From: Erodium maritimum | Lineage: Eukaryota; Streptophyta; Magnoliopsida; Geraniales; Geraniaceae | Direction: 5' to 3' | NCBI GenBank assembly: GCA_963921825.1 | Contig: OY997589.1 | Location: 2,170,001 to 2,234,000 of the forward strand | DNA length: 64,000 bases | In this document: positions 23,635 through 34,570 of the stretch, piece after piece | How the letters are laid out: each line of letters begins with the position of its first letter | Numbering within the stretch: the first letter of the stretch is position 1 | Translations under genes and position numbers: made by a program | The notes under the pieces: generated by a model | Databases searched by the model: none | The model's input: the letters and a program-made list of their open reading frames with translations, nothing else | What the model was told of the DNA's origin: nothing

Positions 23635-26600
23635 ATGAACCGGCGATGGGTAAGTGGTCTAACCTCTAAGATTGTTGCAACGTTTATGGGGTAGAGTTAG
23701 GGTTTAGGTTTAGGAAATTTTAGAGTAGAGTTAGGGTTTAGGTTTAGGGATTTTGAAATCGTTTGAGTTTTATCTGAAGTTCTTGAGTTCTGTTAACATT
23801 ATGCAGAAACCAATTGTGGAAGTGCCACCAACTGTGGAAGAGCCACCAACTGTGGAAGACAATGCACAAGGTAATATTGAAACGTCAATTTTTGATATTG
23901 AACATAACTATTATTGAAAATCGAACATTATACCGATAAAAAACCAGTTCAACCAACCTAGTACGATTTTTTACCAATTCAAAAGCTTGATGTAGAAAGC
24001 TTCAGTTATTAGGTGTGTTTATGAGCAGTCAATATCAAACATTATAGAAGAACTGTTTTCAATAAATTTGCTTCTTATATATTCTTGTGGATTAATTGTC
24101 AAACTTTCCTCATAAGGATTTCATACCGTGAATCTATTTATTATACCCTCATATCTTATCTTGACATGGTAGTTCAAGTTTTAAAGGGACCTTTGATAGA
24201 GATGAGTTTCTTAGGCGTGTAAGGTAATAAGAAAAAAAAGCTTATGGTGTTTTATGCTACATAATGTTATGGATAGTCAGAACTCAGAATGGCATTCACT
24301 ACCTAATTGTCCTTATTTCTAAACTGTAAGTAAGGAGAAATTTTGATTACCCCTCACTTGTTTTATTTTGATTATCTCTCACTTGTTTCATTTTGATTAT
24401 CCCCTTGTGTTTGTTAATCTGGCAACTCTTGATCAAAAGTAAAATTGTAAGTAATATTCAGTTGCTGAATCTAATGGATCGTATACGTGTGTATATATAT
24501 GTATCAGGGAATGGTTTCTTAAGTTGAACAATTATCTTCTCAAGATTACCAAGTCTTGTTATGTGTTTTAAAAAGCTTGTGTGACCCTAAAATTAATTAT
24601 ATGCTCATATATGAAGGAGGATAGAACCTGATATTGATTGAACTCATCTATTGTGTAATATATAATTTCAATAAGTACTGTTTTAGAAACAACTTGTCTT
24701 GAGTTGTTTTTTGTGATTAAAAAGGTCAATGTTGGTGTTTCGTTGTAGAATTTTTGTCATAAAGAAACATTGGTTTAGGCTGCACATACAACCAATTTAC
24801 TTACAAATCCTATTAACTATTGTTACATTGTTTTCTTTAAATACAGCTGTTGAGGAGGTTGAGGAGGTCACTGCAGAAGCTGTTGAGAATTCCCAAGTAC
24901 CAAGAACAGAAGGTACAATATTTTTTTTTTATATTTTCAGTTCAGTACCCTTTGTTTTATTATAATATTTACAAACTGACATAAACACATAAACAGAAGT
25001 GGATAGCAATGGAGAATTGGAGGAAGAGATGTTGAGGCAGGAACGTATAAGAAAGGGAAAGACTCATATGATTGAGGTTGACTATGTTGTAAGTGATATT
25101 GAAGAAAAAGATTTCCCTGAGTGGTTGAAGGTTGTACTGTTTGATAGTGACGGTGAAAGAGTATTTGAAGAGGCATATGTGGACGATGATAATACAGATG
25201 AGGAAGTTGAACCAACTGACAATGTGGAAGAACCAAATGCAGAGGAAGATGCTGAGGAAGACAATGTAGATGTTGATAATGTATTACTGCAAGATGATCC
25301 AATTGAAGATGTGCCAGACAGTTATGGGCGTAGAGTATGGGATTTAGATGATATAAGGACCAAAGTCCCTATGAAACTAGGGACTTCATTTAGGAATGGG
25401 AGGGTTTTTAGGGCCTTGTTCAAGGCATATGCAGCTAGAATTGGGTTTGACTATGATTTCAAAAGGAACGAGAAGAAGAAAATTGGGATACTTTGCGCGA
25501 ATAAAAAATGTGGTTTCTGGTGTTATGCTAGTGCGCCTAAGCACAGTGAGGTGATGGAAATACGAACGTGGACACCACACATGCAAATGTGTCCAAGAAA
25601 ATTGGTGAACCCGAAGATAACATCAGATTTCCTTGCCCAAAGGTTTTGTAGAGAAATTAGGAATACAATAGGGATGAACATCGAAACTCTTGGGAATATT
25701 ATCCAGCAAAAACTTCAAGTCACAATGGCTCCAGGAAAGTTGTACCGAACCATCAGCAAAGCAAGGGAAATCATTGCTGGGGATTTAGCACGACAGTACG
25801 AAGAATTATTCACATACTGTGAAATGATTCGTCGCACAAATCCGGGCAGCAAGGCAATGTTGATGGTTGAACACGAAGTGTTCCCACCTGATCCCGAAAA
25901 AAACCCAAGGTTCCTAAGGTTGTACATACGGTACAAGGCACAGAAAGATGGTTTTCTAGCTGGTTGCAGGCCTTTAGTAGGGTTGGATGGCTGCCACTTG
26001 AAGGGTAGGTATGGTGGCCAACTACTAGCAGCTGTGGGGTTTGATGCAGATGACGGGATGTTCCCATTAGCTTTTGCTATTGTGGAGCAAGAGAACAAGA
26101 GCTCTTGGAGGTGGTTCTTGGAACAATTTTTTGATGACTATGGGTTGGAAGGGATGCGAGATTGGGTGTTCATCTCAGATCGACAAAAGGTAATTTCAGT
26201 TTACTACATTATCAGTCCAGTACATTAATTCTTTAGTATTAATATGTGAACATTATCACTTTAGTACCTGAACTAATTTATACAATTTTTGTAGGGATTG
26301 ATGCAATTGTTCAAGGAGTGGCTCCCTCATGCTGAGCACCGCTTCTGCATGAGGCACATATACGAGAATTGGTATCTGAAATTCAGATCTGATGAGCTCA
26401 CATCCTTGATGTATGCATGTTCAAGGTCAACTACGGTGGAAAAGTTCAACGAGAGGTTGGAAGCTGTGAAAAAGATTAATGAGGATGCTTACAATTGGCT
26501 ACGGGAAATTGAACCTTCAGGTTGGTGCAAGGCTTATTTTACTGATACAGCTAGGTCAAATCTCCAAGTCAATAATATGAGTGAGAGTTTTAATAGGTGG

Positions 26601-27825
26601 ATTTTGAAGGGTAGGAACAAATCAATATTGGATTTGTGTGAGTATCTTAGAATTAAACTAATGAAGCTTTTTTTTAAGAGACACACCAAGTTTGATCATT
26701 TTCAGGGTACAATTTGTCCTAATATCCAATTGGTGTTAGAGGGTATCAAACTAAAAAGTAGGAACTGCCATGCAATTCCTAGTTCACTGCATTGTTTTGA
26801 GGTTTGTGAGGGGGATAGAACATATGTGGTGGACATGGAAGAGAAGAAATGTAGTTGTCTTTATTGGCAGTTACGTGGGATACCCAGTAGGCATGCCATA
26901 GCTAGTATTACTGAACTTAGAAATGAAGCCGAGCCTTATGTTCACCAATACTATCATGTGGACACTTACAAGAAAATATATTGTGAGTTTGTGAATCCAA
27001 TACCTAGCAAAGATACATGGCCAACAACACTTCACTACCCTAAGGTTGATCCACCTAATGTCCAAAAGCCTCCTGGTAGGCCTAGGGTTAGAAGAAGGAA
27101 GTCAACAGCGGAGAAACTCATTGATGTTGCAAGGGCCAGCAAGAAGAACTGTAGAATGACTTGTTCTAAGTGTGGTGGTGCTGGCCATAACATGCGTACA
27201 TGTTCTGCCAAAGACCATGGAGAGACATCAACTGCGAGAAAAGCTATAAAAGGTAACACTACTACAAAAGGCAAAAAGGATGGTTGGTACACTACAGAAG
27301 AGGAACGAGCAGCTGTCATGGAGAAAAGAAGACAAGCTGTTGCTAAAAGACTAAACAAGGGGAGGAAGTGCACACCAGCTGAAATAGAGGCCAAGAGATT
27401 AGCAGCTGAACAAAGGATGGCCCAAATACAGTCACAAATGGAAGGAGAACCATCATCAAAACGAAGAAAACTAACCCCAAGAAGGAGTTCAAACTTGGGA
27501 AGTTCTGAATCTGAGAGCAGACCAAGTATTGGGATAGCTGCAACTGAGTTAAATAGGAAGCAAAAAAATCATCAGGTAATGGTTAATTTACAAATTGTAC
27601 TTACTTTTCATTTGTTAGGCTGTCGTAACACTAACTGATTTCCTGAATTTGTAGTCCCCTTTTGTATCTCTTCAATCTCAAGGAGCTGGAGCAAGAACCC
27701 TCACCGAGGATGCAAGGTTTTTTAGGCCTCCTACAAGTGGACAGAGGAGGAAGGAGAGGAGGAAGATCTACTTCAAGTCAAGGCTGTCCACACCCTCCAA
27801 CCACTACCTCCACTCCACCAACTAG
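23635..27825 (+). CDS. MULE transposase (mudrA/MURA type)
   Basis: Catalyses cut-and-paste movement of this and related MULEs. Six exons, phases consistent: 23635-23649, 23807-23870, 24847-24912, 24997-26189, 26295-27575, 27655-27825; 929 aa. Order: acidic N-terminus (about 1-150), MuDR DNA-binding region with a C...C...C pattern (LGTSFRNGRVFRALFKAYA, LCANKKCGFWCYA, about 175-250), MULE DDE domain with D379 (GLDGCHLKG) and D443 (FISDRQKG, spanning intron 4) and a likely Glu at 543 (NNMSESFN), SWIM motif near 632-647 (CSCLYWQLRGIPSRHA; the third Cys is Ser), zinc knuckle 736-749 (CSKCGGAGHNMRTC), and a basic tail. The start at 23635 depends on a 15-nt first exon, so the extreme N-terminus is the weakest part. 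No stop or frameshift in any exon. Confidence 0.85.
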
Positions 27826-28435
27826 TAGCAGCCAGCCTTAAAGGCTAGGGTTTATTTTGGTGCATTTGGAAAGTAGTTGTGCAACACATATGTGTCTGTT
27901 TTTTGGGACTTTCTGCTAATTTTTGTGGGTATTAAATGACAAAAGTTATTGTAAATCACATAGTGATGGGAACAGAGAATCTTTTGTGTCTGACTTTTAC
28001 ACTTTCCCCTCTTTTTTGGGCAGAAATTATATGTATCAAACAAGACTTATGTATTATCATATTACCCTTGTTGGTTTATCTATGATTTAGGTATATGAAA
28101 TTCTCAGATTTTTACATTTCAGTTTGATATTCACACAGGTTAAAACTCAACATAAAGCAAATGGGCCATGGCCAATTTTTTTTCATAATTTCCATTGCAT
28201 TATGCTTGTGTACAAAGCTTAATTACAGTAAAGGAAAGAACTGGATTATATATAGTTCAGGAAAAGCATTACATAAACTTACACTTATTACCCATCCATT
28301 ACAAAAACTTACACCAACAAACATCTAAGAAGGAGTATTAGATGGAGATGAACACCATGTTGATTTCATTGCTCACAATTCATTACAACATCTCAAATTT
28401 TCATAAACAAATAATCCTACACACAACTAATCCTA

Positions 28436-28946
28436 CTACACACAACTAACACAATTACTCCTACACATAACTAACACAATTCCTATAATGATGACGAACA
28501 CCATGAAGAAATATTTGCCTAACTCCTTCTTAGCTCCCACCTCCACTCTTAGCTTCAATATAATTTCTTCATGACTTGTTTTTTGTTCCAACAAACACAT
28601 ATTCTCATCTTCTAGGCTTGCAATTTTTGTTTCTAAATCACTCAATTGCTCATACAACCAAGGCAACATCCTCTTCCCAGCTGCACATGTCTCATCATCA
28701 ATCCATTTGAAGAATCCACATTTGGTTTCACTCTACCAAAACAACAACAAAAATTATTGGATAAAACCCTAGAACTAAAAAAAACCCAAATCAATTTCAG
28801 CTCAAACAATGTGATTAACTGAAACCAATACTTAAATAGAACTTTCCACAACCATAAAACCTTCTTCCAGGGTTGAGTTTTGTGGTTGAGGTTCGTATTG
28901 GTGCAAGAACTCCACAGTAGCAATATACCTTTTCTTCAACCTTCAT
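28436..28946 (-). CDS. GRF zinc-finger protein with coiled coil and TM segment, inside MULE
   Basis: Exon 1 from ATG 28946 encodes MKVEEKVYCYCGVLAP, then KLNPGRRFYGCGKF. Exon 2 28732-28436 encodes SETKCGFFKWIDDETC, then LYEQLSDLETKIASLEDEN (coiled coil) and FFMVFVIIIGIVLVMC (hydrophobic helix). The pattern C-x-C...NPGRRFYGC...CGFFKWID is the GRF zinc finger. From memory, many plant proteins labelled 'uncharacterized At4g04775-like' share this GRF, coiled coil, TM layout. Acceptor GGTAG|AGTGAA is clear. The donor (28840-28845) is unresolved because the best GT sites give different phases. Convergent with the transposase and reading inward from the right TIR. GRF fingers bind nucleic acid in other proteins. 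Its role in the transposon is unknown. Confidence 0.7.
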
Positions 28947-29210
28947 CTCCTTCGAATTGCAAAAATATTCTTTGTCCTTCACCTACGATCTGAACCTTAA
29001 GCAAGTCTCACCCACCTCTCGTCTCTCTCCTTCAGCTCGCGATGGTAAGTTCCAGCTTCATCTCTTTCTCCTCCTTCGTAGTTGTTTATTCACTGCAACA
29101 TTCATCTCAGTATACAAAGACAAGTACAAGGGTAGCTTTGCCATTAACAAATCACAGAAGGTCACGTGAATTGCACGTTCGCGATTATTCCATCCAAAAA
29201 GTAACAGAGG

Positions 29211-29321
29211 GTAGTAAACTGAGAAGTTTTGAAAGTTAGGGTATCTGTCACGCGAAAAAAAAAGTTAGGGTAGTAAGGTGAGAATTTTGGATAGTTAGGT
29301 GTAGTTAAACGAAATTTTCCC
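29211..29321 (-). repeat. MULE right TIR
   Basis: Perfect inverted copy of 23311-23421. It lies upstream of the GRF gene and may promote it. Confidence 0.93.
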
Positions 29322-29331
29322 TTATATGTAA

Positions 29332-29612
29332 GAGCACATGCAACACATCGAATCATGTCCCGAATCATGATTTGTGACGCGCGAATCGTGAGTCGCGGCT
29401 AGCCAACCAAAACGCGTAAAAAACATTGATTCACACTTCGAATCGAGAAAACGAACAAAAACCCAATATTCCTGCAAATCGTGATTCTTATCCATGATCC
29501 TCACACTATGGTTTACAACTCAATTTAGAGACGAACATCACAATTCATTCGAATCACCATATAATTCTCACATTATGATCCTCATATGTGATCATTTCCG
29601 TTGTACATGCTC
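29332..29612. mobile_element. PIF/Harbinger-like MITE next to MULE
   Basis: TIRs GAGCACATGCAAC and GTTGTACATGCTC, flanked by TAA (29329-29331, 29613-29615). The left TAA overlaps the MULE target duplication, so the MULE inserted at the edge of this older MITE. Interior rich in CGAATC. No coding capacity. Confidence 0.75.
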
Positions 29613-29615
29613 TAA

Positions 29616-30025
29616 GAACATCGAAAATTAGGTTACAGAAAAGAGTTTGACCACAATAAATGAGGTTTATATATATTTCTCCAATGTCCATTCTTTGAGG
29701 GACCATTTCTTAAGTGATGGGCAGGTTCTTCCATACATTGGGCCCAAAATGCATTGCAAGCCCACCCAAATCTTCAAAACATGGTCATGGGCCATATCCA
29801 GGACTTTTTGGGCTTTAACTTAAGCCCTAACTTCAGAAGAAAAGCCAAGAACTAATCATATCAGACTTAAACTGTAATTGAAAGTGTAATGGAAACGCGG
29901 GAAGGGTAATATGGTAATTGTACATAAAGGCGGGAGTATAAATAAATCCATTTCAGAGGTTTGGGGAACAAACATTCCTAGGGTTTCACGACAGGGAACC
30001 AACATTTCAGCTCAAGCTCGAAGCA
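29616..30025 (+). promoter_or_regulatory. Unit E proximal promoter
   Basis: Site II boxes (TTGGGCCCAAAATGC, AAGCCCACCC, ATGGGCCATATCC, TTGGGCTTTAAC), E2F-like GCGGGAAG at 29897-29904 (one change from the others), TATAAATA at 29937-29944, 89 bp before the ATG, and TAGGGTTT. It keeps all core elements although its distal part lies 6.3 kb away beyond the MULE. Confidence 0.6.
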
Positions 30026-32859
30026 ATGGCGATGGTAGCAGCGGCTCTCAGGCGCGAGGGGAAGCGAGTCATCACCGTCCGAACCTCCATTCTCTATGAG
30101 TACACTCTAACTCTCTCTGATTTCGATCGTTTTTTGTTTTTGCTTAGCCTTCATTGTTGAACGATATTGTGCTCTGATATGGCACTGTGGAGTTACTTGT
30201 TTGGTTGGCGTGAAAATGGAGGAAATGGGTGTTTGATTTTCATGGGTGAGTACTGTTTGCTTGAGTATGAGGTTAGGATGGAGATTTTGTGTTGTTGTGA
30301 TCGTATGACATTTTGGATGTGCTTGTTTGGTTCGCGAGAAAATGAAGGAAATGGGTGTTTTGACTTCTATTGTTGAGTGTGAAGTTAGGGTCGAGACTTG
30401 GGTCTGGTTGGGAATGAACCATGAGTTGTTGTGATGTGGCATATGAAATTGGAGGAAATGGGTGTTTTTATTTTCATACTGGGGTCTGGGTACTGTTTGG
30501 TTGAATATGAAGTTAGTGTAGAGATTTTGTGTTGTGAATTCTGATATGGGGTTTTGGAGTTGCTTGTTTGGCTGGCGAGAAAATGGAGGAAATGGGTGTT
30601 CTGATTGCCATGGCTGATTACTGCTTAGTTGAATTTGAGGGTAGGATAGAGTCTTGGGTCTGGTATAGGATATGGCTTTGTGGAGTAGCTTGTTTGGTTT
30701 GCGTGTATGTGGAGGAAATGGGTGTTTGATTTCCATGATTAAGTACTGTTTGCTTGAGTATGAGGTTAGGATAGATTTTGTGCTGTTGTGATCGTTTGAT
30801 AAAGTGGGTATTTTCAGTCTCAAACTCAATCCATTAGCATTTGATTAAGTGTCAATTGTGATGAGTTCTCTTACCTCCTAGACATCAAGGGTTCGAATCT
30901 GACGGGGTCATCTGTTTAGGAGCAAGAGTGGAGTCGGAATTAGGTTAGGATTAACTTAGGTTATTGCTGATAAAAGAAGAAGAAGAGAGTTCTGAATTAT
31001 ATAATAAGTATTAGATTGTTGGTTTCAGTACTTGTACATGTGATTAGGGTTGATAAAAAAGAGAGGAAGGAATAGGGAAGGGAAGGTTGGGTTGAAATTG
31101 TATGATAAAAAACTGGTCTGCAATGGATAGATTTTGGCTGATAGATCATTAGAGTCCAAACTTGGAAGTAGTGGAGAATCTTTGGTGGCTCCGTTATTTC
31201 CCACAAGCTTAGTTGTGTGTTTGTTTCATTTGACGTTTTAAATTTGTTTTCTTTTGGAAACGAGGAGGGTTTGTTTCATGTCAATAATGCATTGTCTTTG
31301 CATTAACAGAGAGTGATTATGGGTTCATCATTGTCAATATCACAATCACTATCTCTATGATCTGCTTATTGTATATGTTATCAAAAGATGCTACTATCAT
31401 TGATCATTTAATCTAATCAAAGTCTTGTTCGGGGAATGGAGTGGATGTCTATTTTGCTACAACTTAAATCCACCACTCCTTAATCTGATTTTCACTATAA
31501 ATTTCATTTTTGAACATTTCTCTATAAGTTACAGTAGACTCTATCGACCTAATTTTTCTGCTTACTTGTGGACAAAAAGTAGACTTGGATGGCATGAAAA
31601 ATGGAGGAAATGGGTGTTTTTATTTCGATCATGGGTATTGTTTGGTTGAATATGAGGTTAGTATAGAGATTATGTGTTGTGAATTGTGATATAAGGTTTT
31701 GGAGTTGCTTGTTTGGTTGGCGTGAAAATGGAGGAAATGGGTGTTTCGATTTCCATGGCTGATTACTTTTTAGTTGAATGTGAGGTTAGGATAGAGGCTT
31801 AGGTTTGGTGTAGGATAGAGATGACTAATGGTTTGTTGTAGATTCATATTTGCTCTATTGTAATATGACATTTTGTAGTTGCTTGTCATTTTGGTATGAA
31901 AGTGGAGGAAATCTGTACTTTGATTTCCATGGTTGTGTACTGTTTGGTTGACATGAAACTGGGGAGGAAAAGGGTGTTTTGATTTCTGTTGTTGATTACA
32001 ATGAGGTTAGGAATAAAGATTTGTGTTGCTACTTGAATTTCCTTGTTCATGTTTTGGGAAATCAAATTGGTATTTTTTCTCCAGTTTTCTTGTTCATGTT
32101 TCAATATTATTTCGGATTAAGAGAATTACTAGTTTGGTGATGCATTCACGTTAACCAGATTGAGTGATGCTTTGTTTGTGTTCATAATTGCTTGGTTATG
32201 TTTTGTTTAACCAGTAGGAGGAACCAGATTGGTTATGATTTTCCAATTTGTTATGTTTTGATATGTCATTTTAGATTTGCACCCTTATGTTCAACCCTTT
32301 ATCTCTCAGCAAATGCATGCACCTTGCTAGAATCAATGATCAAAGCTACACAAACCACTTCAATCCCAACTTGCAGAGGACTCACCATACCTTCAACGGT
32401 GCTATACCTAAGAGAAACACCTACAAGAAACCCGGTGCAGGCTGTTTTGATCGTCTTTATACTTCTGCTGCCAAGTTAAGTTTTGAACTTGGAGAAATAG
32501 TCACCCCAGATACAAAGGAAGAGTTAAAAGCAAAGGGAGTCCTTTCGTTTTGCTTAGAAGCAAGTCATTCGGTCATCAATGCTCAATTTGCAAAGGCGCG
32601 TGGATTTGAAACAGAACCTACTGCTCCAACAACTGTTACAATTAAGGGGGAAAGGTACACATGTGATACCAAATGTGTTATCGACTGGGAAATGCAGAAC
32701 AAGAAGTTCACTTGGACTTTTCTGGTGATGCCATCATCTACTGAGTGTCATATGGTATTGGGTGTAGATTGGATGTGGCATGTCAGTCCATTGGCACTTA
32801 AAGTTGGTGGAAGGTCCCTTATCATAGCAATGCCCAACGGGATGCGTTGGGACTCGTGA
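30026..32859 (+). CDS. Retropepsin-like protein, unit E, inactive site
   Basis: Exons 30026-30099 and 32310-32859, predicted 207 aa. N-terminus MAMVAAALRREGKRVITVR, then ARINDQSYTNHFN, YKKPGAGCF and YTSAAKLSFELG. Single domain: CLEASHSVINAQFAKARGF, CDTKCVIDWEMQNKKFTW, FLVMPSSTE, VLGVDWMWHVSPL, ending AMPNGMRWDS. The catalytic triplet reads C-L-E: Asp and Gly are both lost. Like unit A, it lacks the ELREDGS tail because its reading frame stops earlier. It is the only unit whose promoter is split by a MULE, so expression may differ from the others. Confidence 0.68.
30140..32080. repeat. Intronic minisatellite, unit E, with insertion
   Basis: Same minisatellite at 30140-30790 and 31570-32080. 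Between them, 30800-31560 is unrelated. Near 30890, GGGTTCGAATC resembles a Pol III B box, so part may be a tRNA-derived SINE (no A box confirmed). No coding sequence seen there. Confidence 0.75.
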
Positions 32860-33931
32860 TGATCGCCCGCAAAGTTGAAGGAGATTTTCCAGGTTAACAT
32901 CTCTAACTTGTTGGTTGCAGAACCATCTTGAAAGACTTCTAAGTATTGTGAACTTAATATATGAAGTTATGTTTATGTATTGTAAAAAGTCTATATATAT
33001 ATATATACATATATATATGAACTTTTGTTTATGTAGTTGTGCTTGATTGCATGTTGTTTTATCTCTATGACTTTGTATGTGAATCCTTGTCTGATATTTG
33101 ATGAAGTCAGTTTTGATTGATACTCAGAAATGGATACAATTTAGGCTATTGAGCCAATATCTTCCTTGAAACTTCTATGACATGCAAATCACCAATATAG
33201 TAAAACTTCTATGAATTAGGGGTATAGCATCCTAATTAATCGATAAATTAATATAAAAAATAAAGTAAATATGATAGAATGAATTGTGAATTATATATTT
33301 ACGAAGTTAATATAATGATTCGTGCACATTATAGAGGTTCATGTCCCATTAAAAGAATGATTCATGCACATTTGATGTAAATTCATTAGAAAACAAATGT
33401 AATGATTCATGAATATTTGAGAGAGTAGTTAATATAATGATTCATGCACATTAAATAGTTTTTTTTTGAAGTTCACATTATATAGGTTAATTTCCCATCT
33501 CAAGAATGATTCATGCATATTTGATGTAAATTCATTAGAAAAAAAACATAACGATTTGTGAATATTTGAGAAAGATTCATAGATCTTCCTCATATTACGA
33601 AAGTGATTTGGCTCATCAATGAATACGTTATTATAATAAAATCAAATGTGATAATTTAGTATCATAACCATTAAATTGGGCTTGAGTATGAAATTATCTC
33701 ATTAAAAAAAATATCAATTATTGAAGTAGAGAATAATCTATTCATTTCCCTTCTCATTTTACAGATTAATAACATTCTCGATTGTTCAGAAACTTACCTA
33801 GTGAGTCGTGAATCTGAAATTAAGGATTTCAAATATAACAGACTAAAGATGAAAAAATACACTCTAAAGATGTAGGAATAGACTTTTATTTTTCTTGCAA
33901 AACGACATAAAAATCAGTATTCGCATAAAGT
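32860..33931. other. Unit E 3' flank
   Basis: 3' block related to the other units to about 33150, with an (AT) microsatellite at 32993-33018. 33290-33640 holds several degenerate AATGATTCATGCACATTTGATG repeats related to those at 7.3 and 15.4 kb. No gene seen. Confidence 0.5.
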
Positions 33932-34498
33932 TTATAGGGTTGGTGGTGGTGGTCCTCTAAGATCAGTCATGACCCTATCTCCAATGTGGCAAGCCGCAGC
34001 CACGACGTCGTTTTGCTTGATAAATTCAACAACTTCTTCGGGGCGTTTGGGTACAAACAAAAATGCCTTCCAGCAAGAATTGGCTAAATTGTTACGAGCC
34101 TGGGCGAAGTTAACGGCCGCCTGCGTAAACTTTCGCCCGGCGAAATTGCTGGACGCTTGTTCAAGACTCGCCAGCGATTCTCCATAGAGACCATCGCACG
34201 TGGAGAGCGATACGCGTGTATTAGGCTGGACTCTCCGATCACCTTGCAAGATCTCTATGTGAGATCTTGTGTTCGACACTATCTTAGTTGCCAGTGGACT
34301 CATGGCCTCTCCGAGTTCGAGGAGGCTCTTGGCCGACGAGGCTTTTGGGTCGGATTCGAGGATTGCTAGGCAAGTTTGGTATTCCACCCCCTCGACTTTG
34401 GTACAATATTCTTGAACAAAAGTGGCCTTTGTTGGTGTTAGGGAATTGAGCAATACCAAGAGAAAGAAACATGTGACCATGTGAGCTACTATACCCAT
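33932..34498 (-). CDS. Plant invertase/pectin methylesterase inhibitor (PMEI) domain protein
   Basis: 188 aa, intronless, secreted. PMEI-fold proteins are four-helix bundles that inhibit pectin methylesterases in the cell wall or invertases in wall or vacuole. Residues 1-25 form a signal peptide (MVTCFFLLVLLNSLTPTKA). Conserved Cys: C32 (EYC) and C43 (YQTC) form the first family disulfide, C101 (STCDGLY) and C142 (NSCWKAF) the second; C170 (AACHIGD) is extra. LESDPKASSAKSLLELGEAM and ALxQARNNLANSC-type patterns fit the family. Start at 34498 gives a normal signal peptide; an upstream in-frame Met at 34570 would place charged residues first. Target enzyme cannot be told from sequence. Decayed relatives lie at 37.2 and 47.8 kb. 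Confidence 0.87.
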   Translation of the reverse strand: MGIVAHMVTCFFLLVLLNSLTPTKATFVQEYCTKVEGVEYQTCLAILESDPKASSAKSLLELGEAMSPLATKIVSNTRSHIEILQGDRRVQPNTRVSLSTCDGLYGESLASLEQASSNFAGRKFTQAAVNFAQARNNLANSCWKAFLFVPKRPEEVVEFIKQNDVVAAACHIGDRVMTDLRGPPPPTL

Positions 34499-34570
34499 GT
34501 TTTCGAACAATTGTGTGCTTATCGTTGATACAAGTTTAGACTTTATATAGTCGTCACAATTTGAAACCAC

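Larger units (their letters stand above)
23311..29321. mobile_element. Complete Mutator-like element (MULE), 6011 bp
   Basis: Terminal inverted repeats of 111 bp (23311-23421 and 29211-29321) match base for base by eye, starting GGGAAAATTTCGTTTAACT. The 9-bp target duplication TTATATGTA is perfect (23302-23310 and 29322-29330). Inside are an intact transposase gene (+) and a GRF zinc-finger gene (-), each reading inward from one TIR. This is the arrangement of maize MuDR with mudrA and mudrB. Perfect TIRs and open coding sequence point to recent mobility. Confidence 0.95.

Noticed and set aside
24729-24965. Separate 78-codon frame before the transposase
   Set aside because: It reads across an intron; only 24847-24912 is exon 3 in the phase-consistent model.
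25715-26098. Minus-strand frames inside the MULE transposase exon
   Set aside because: Shadow frames of the transposase, which shows domain motifs on the + strand.
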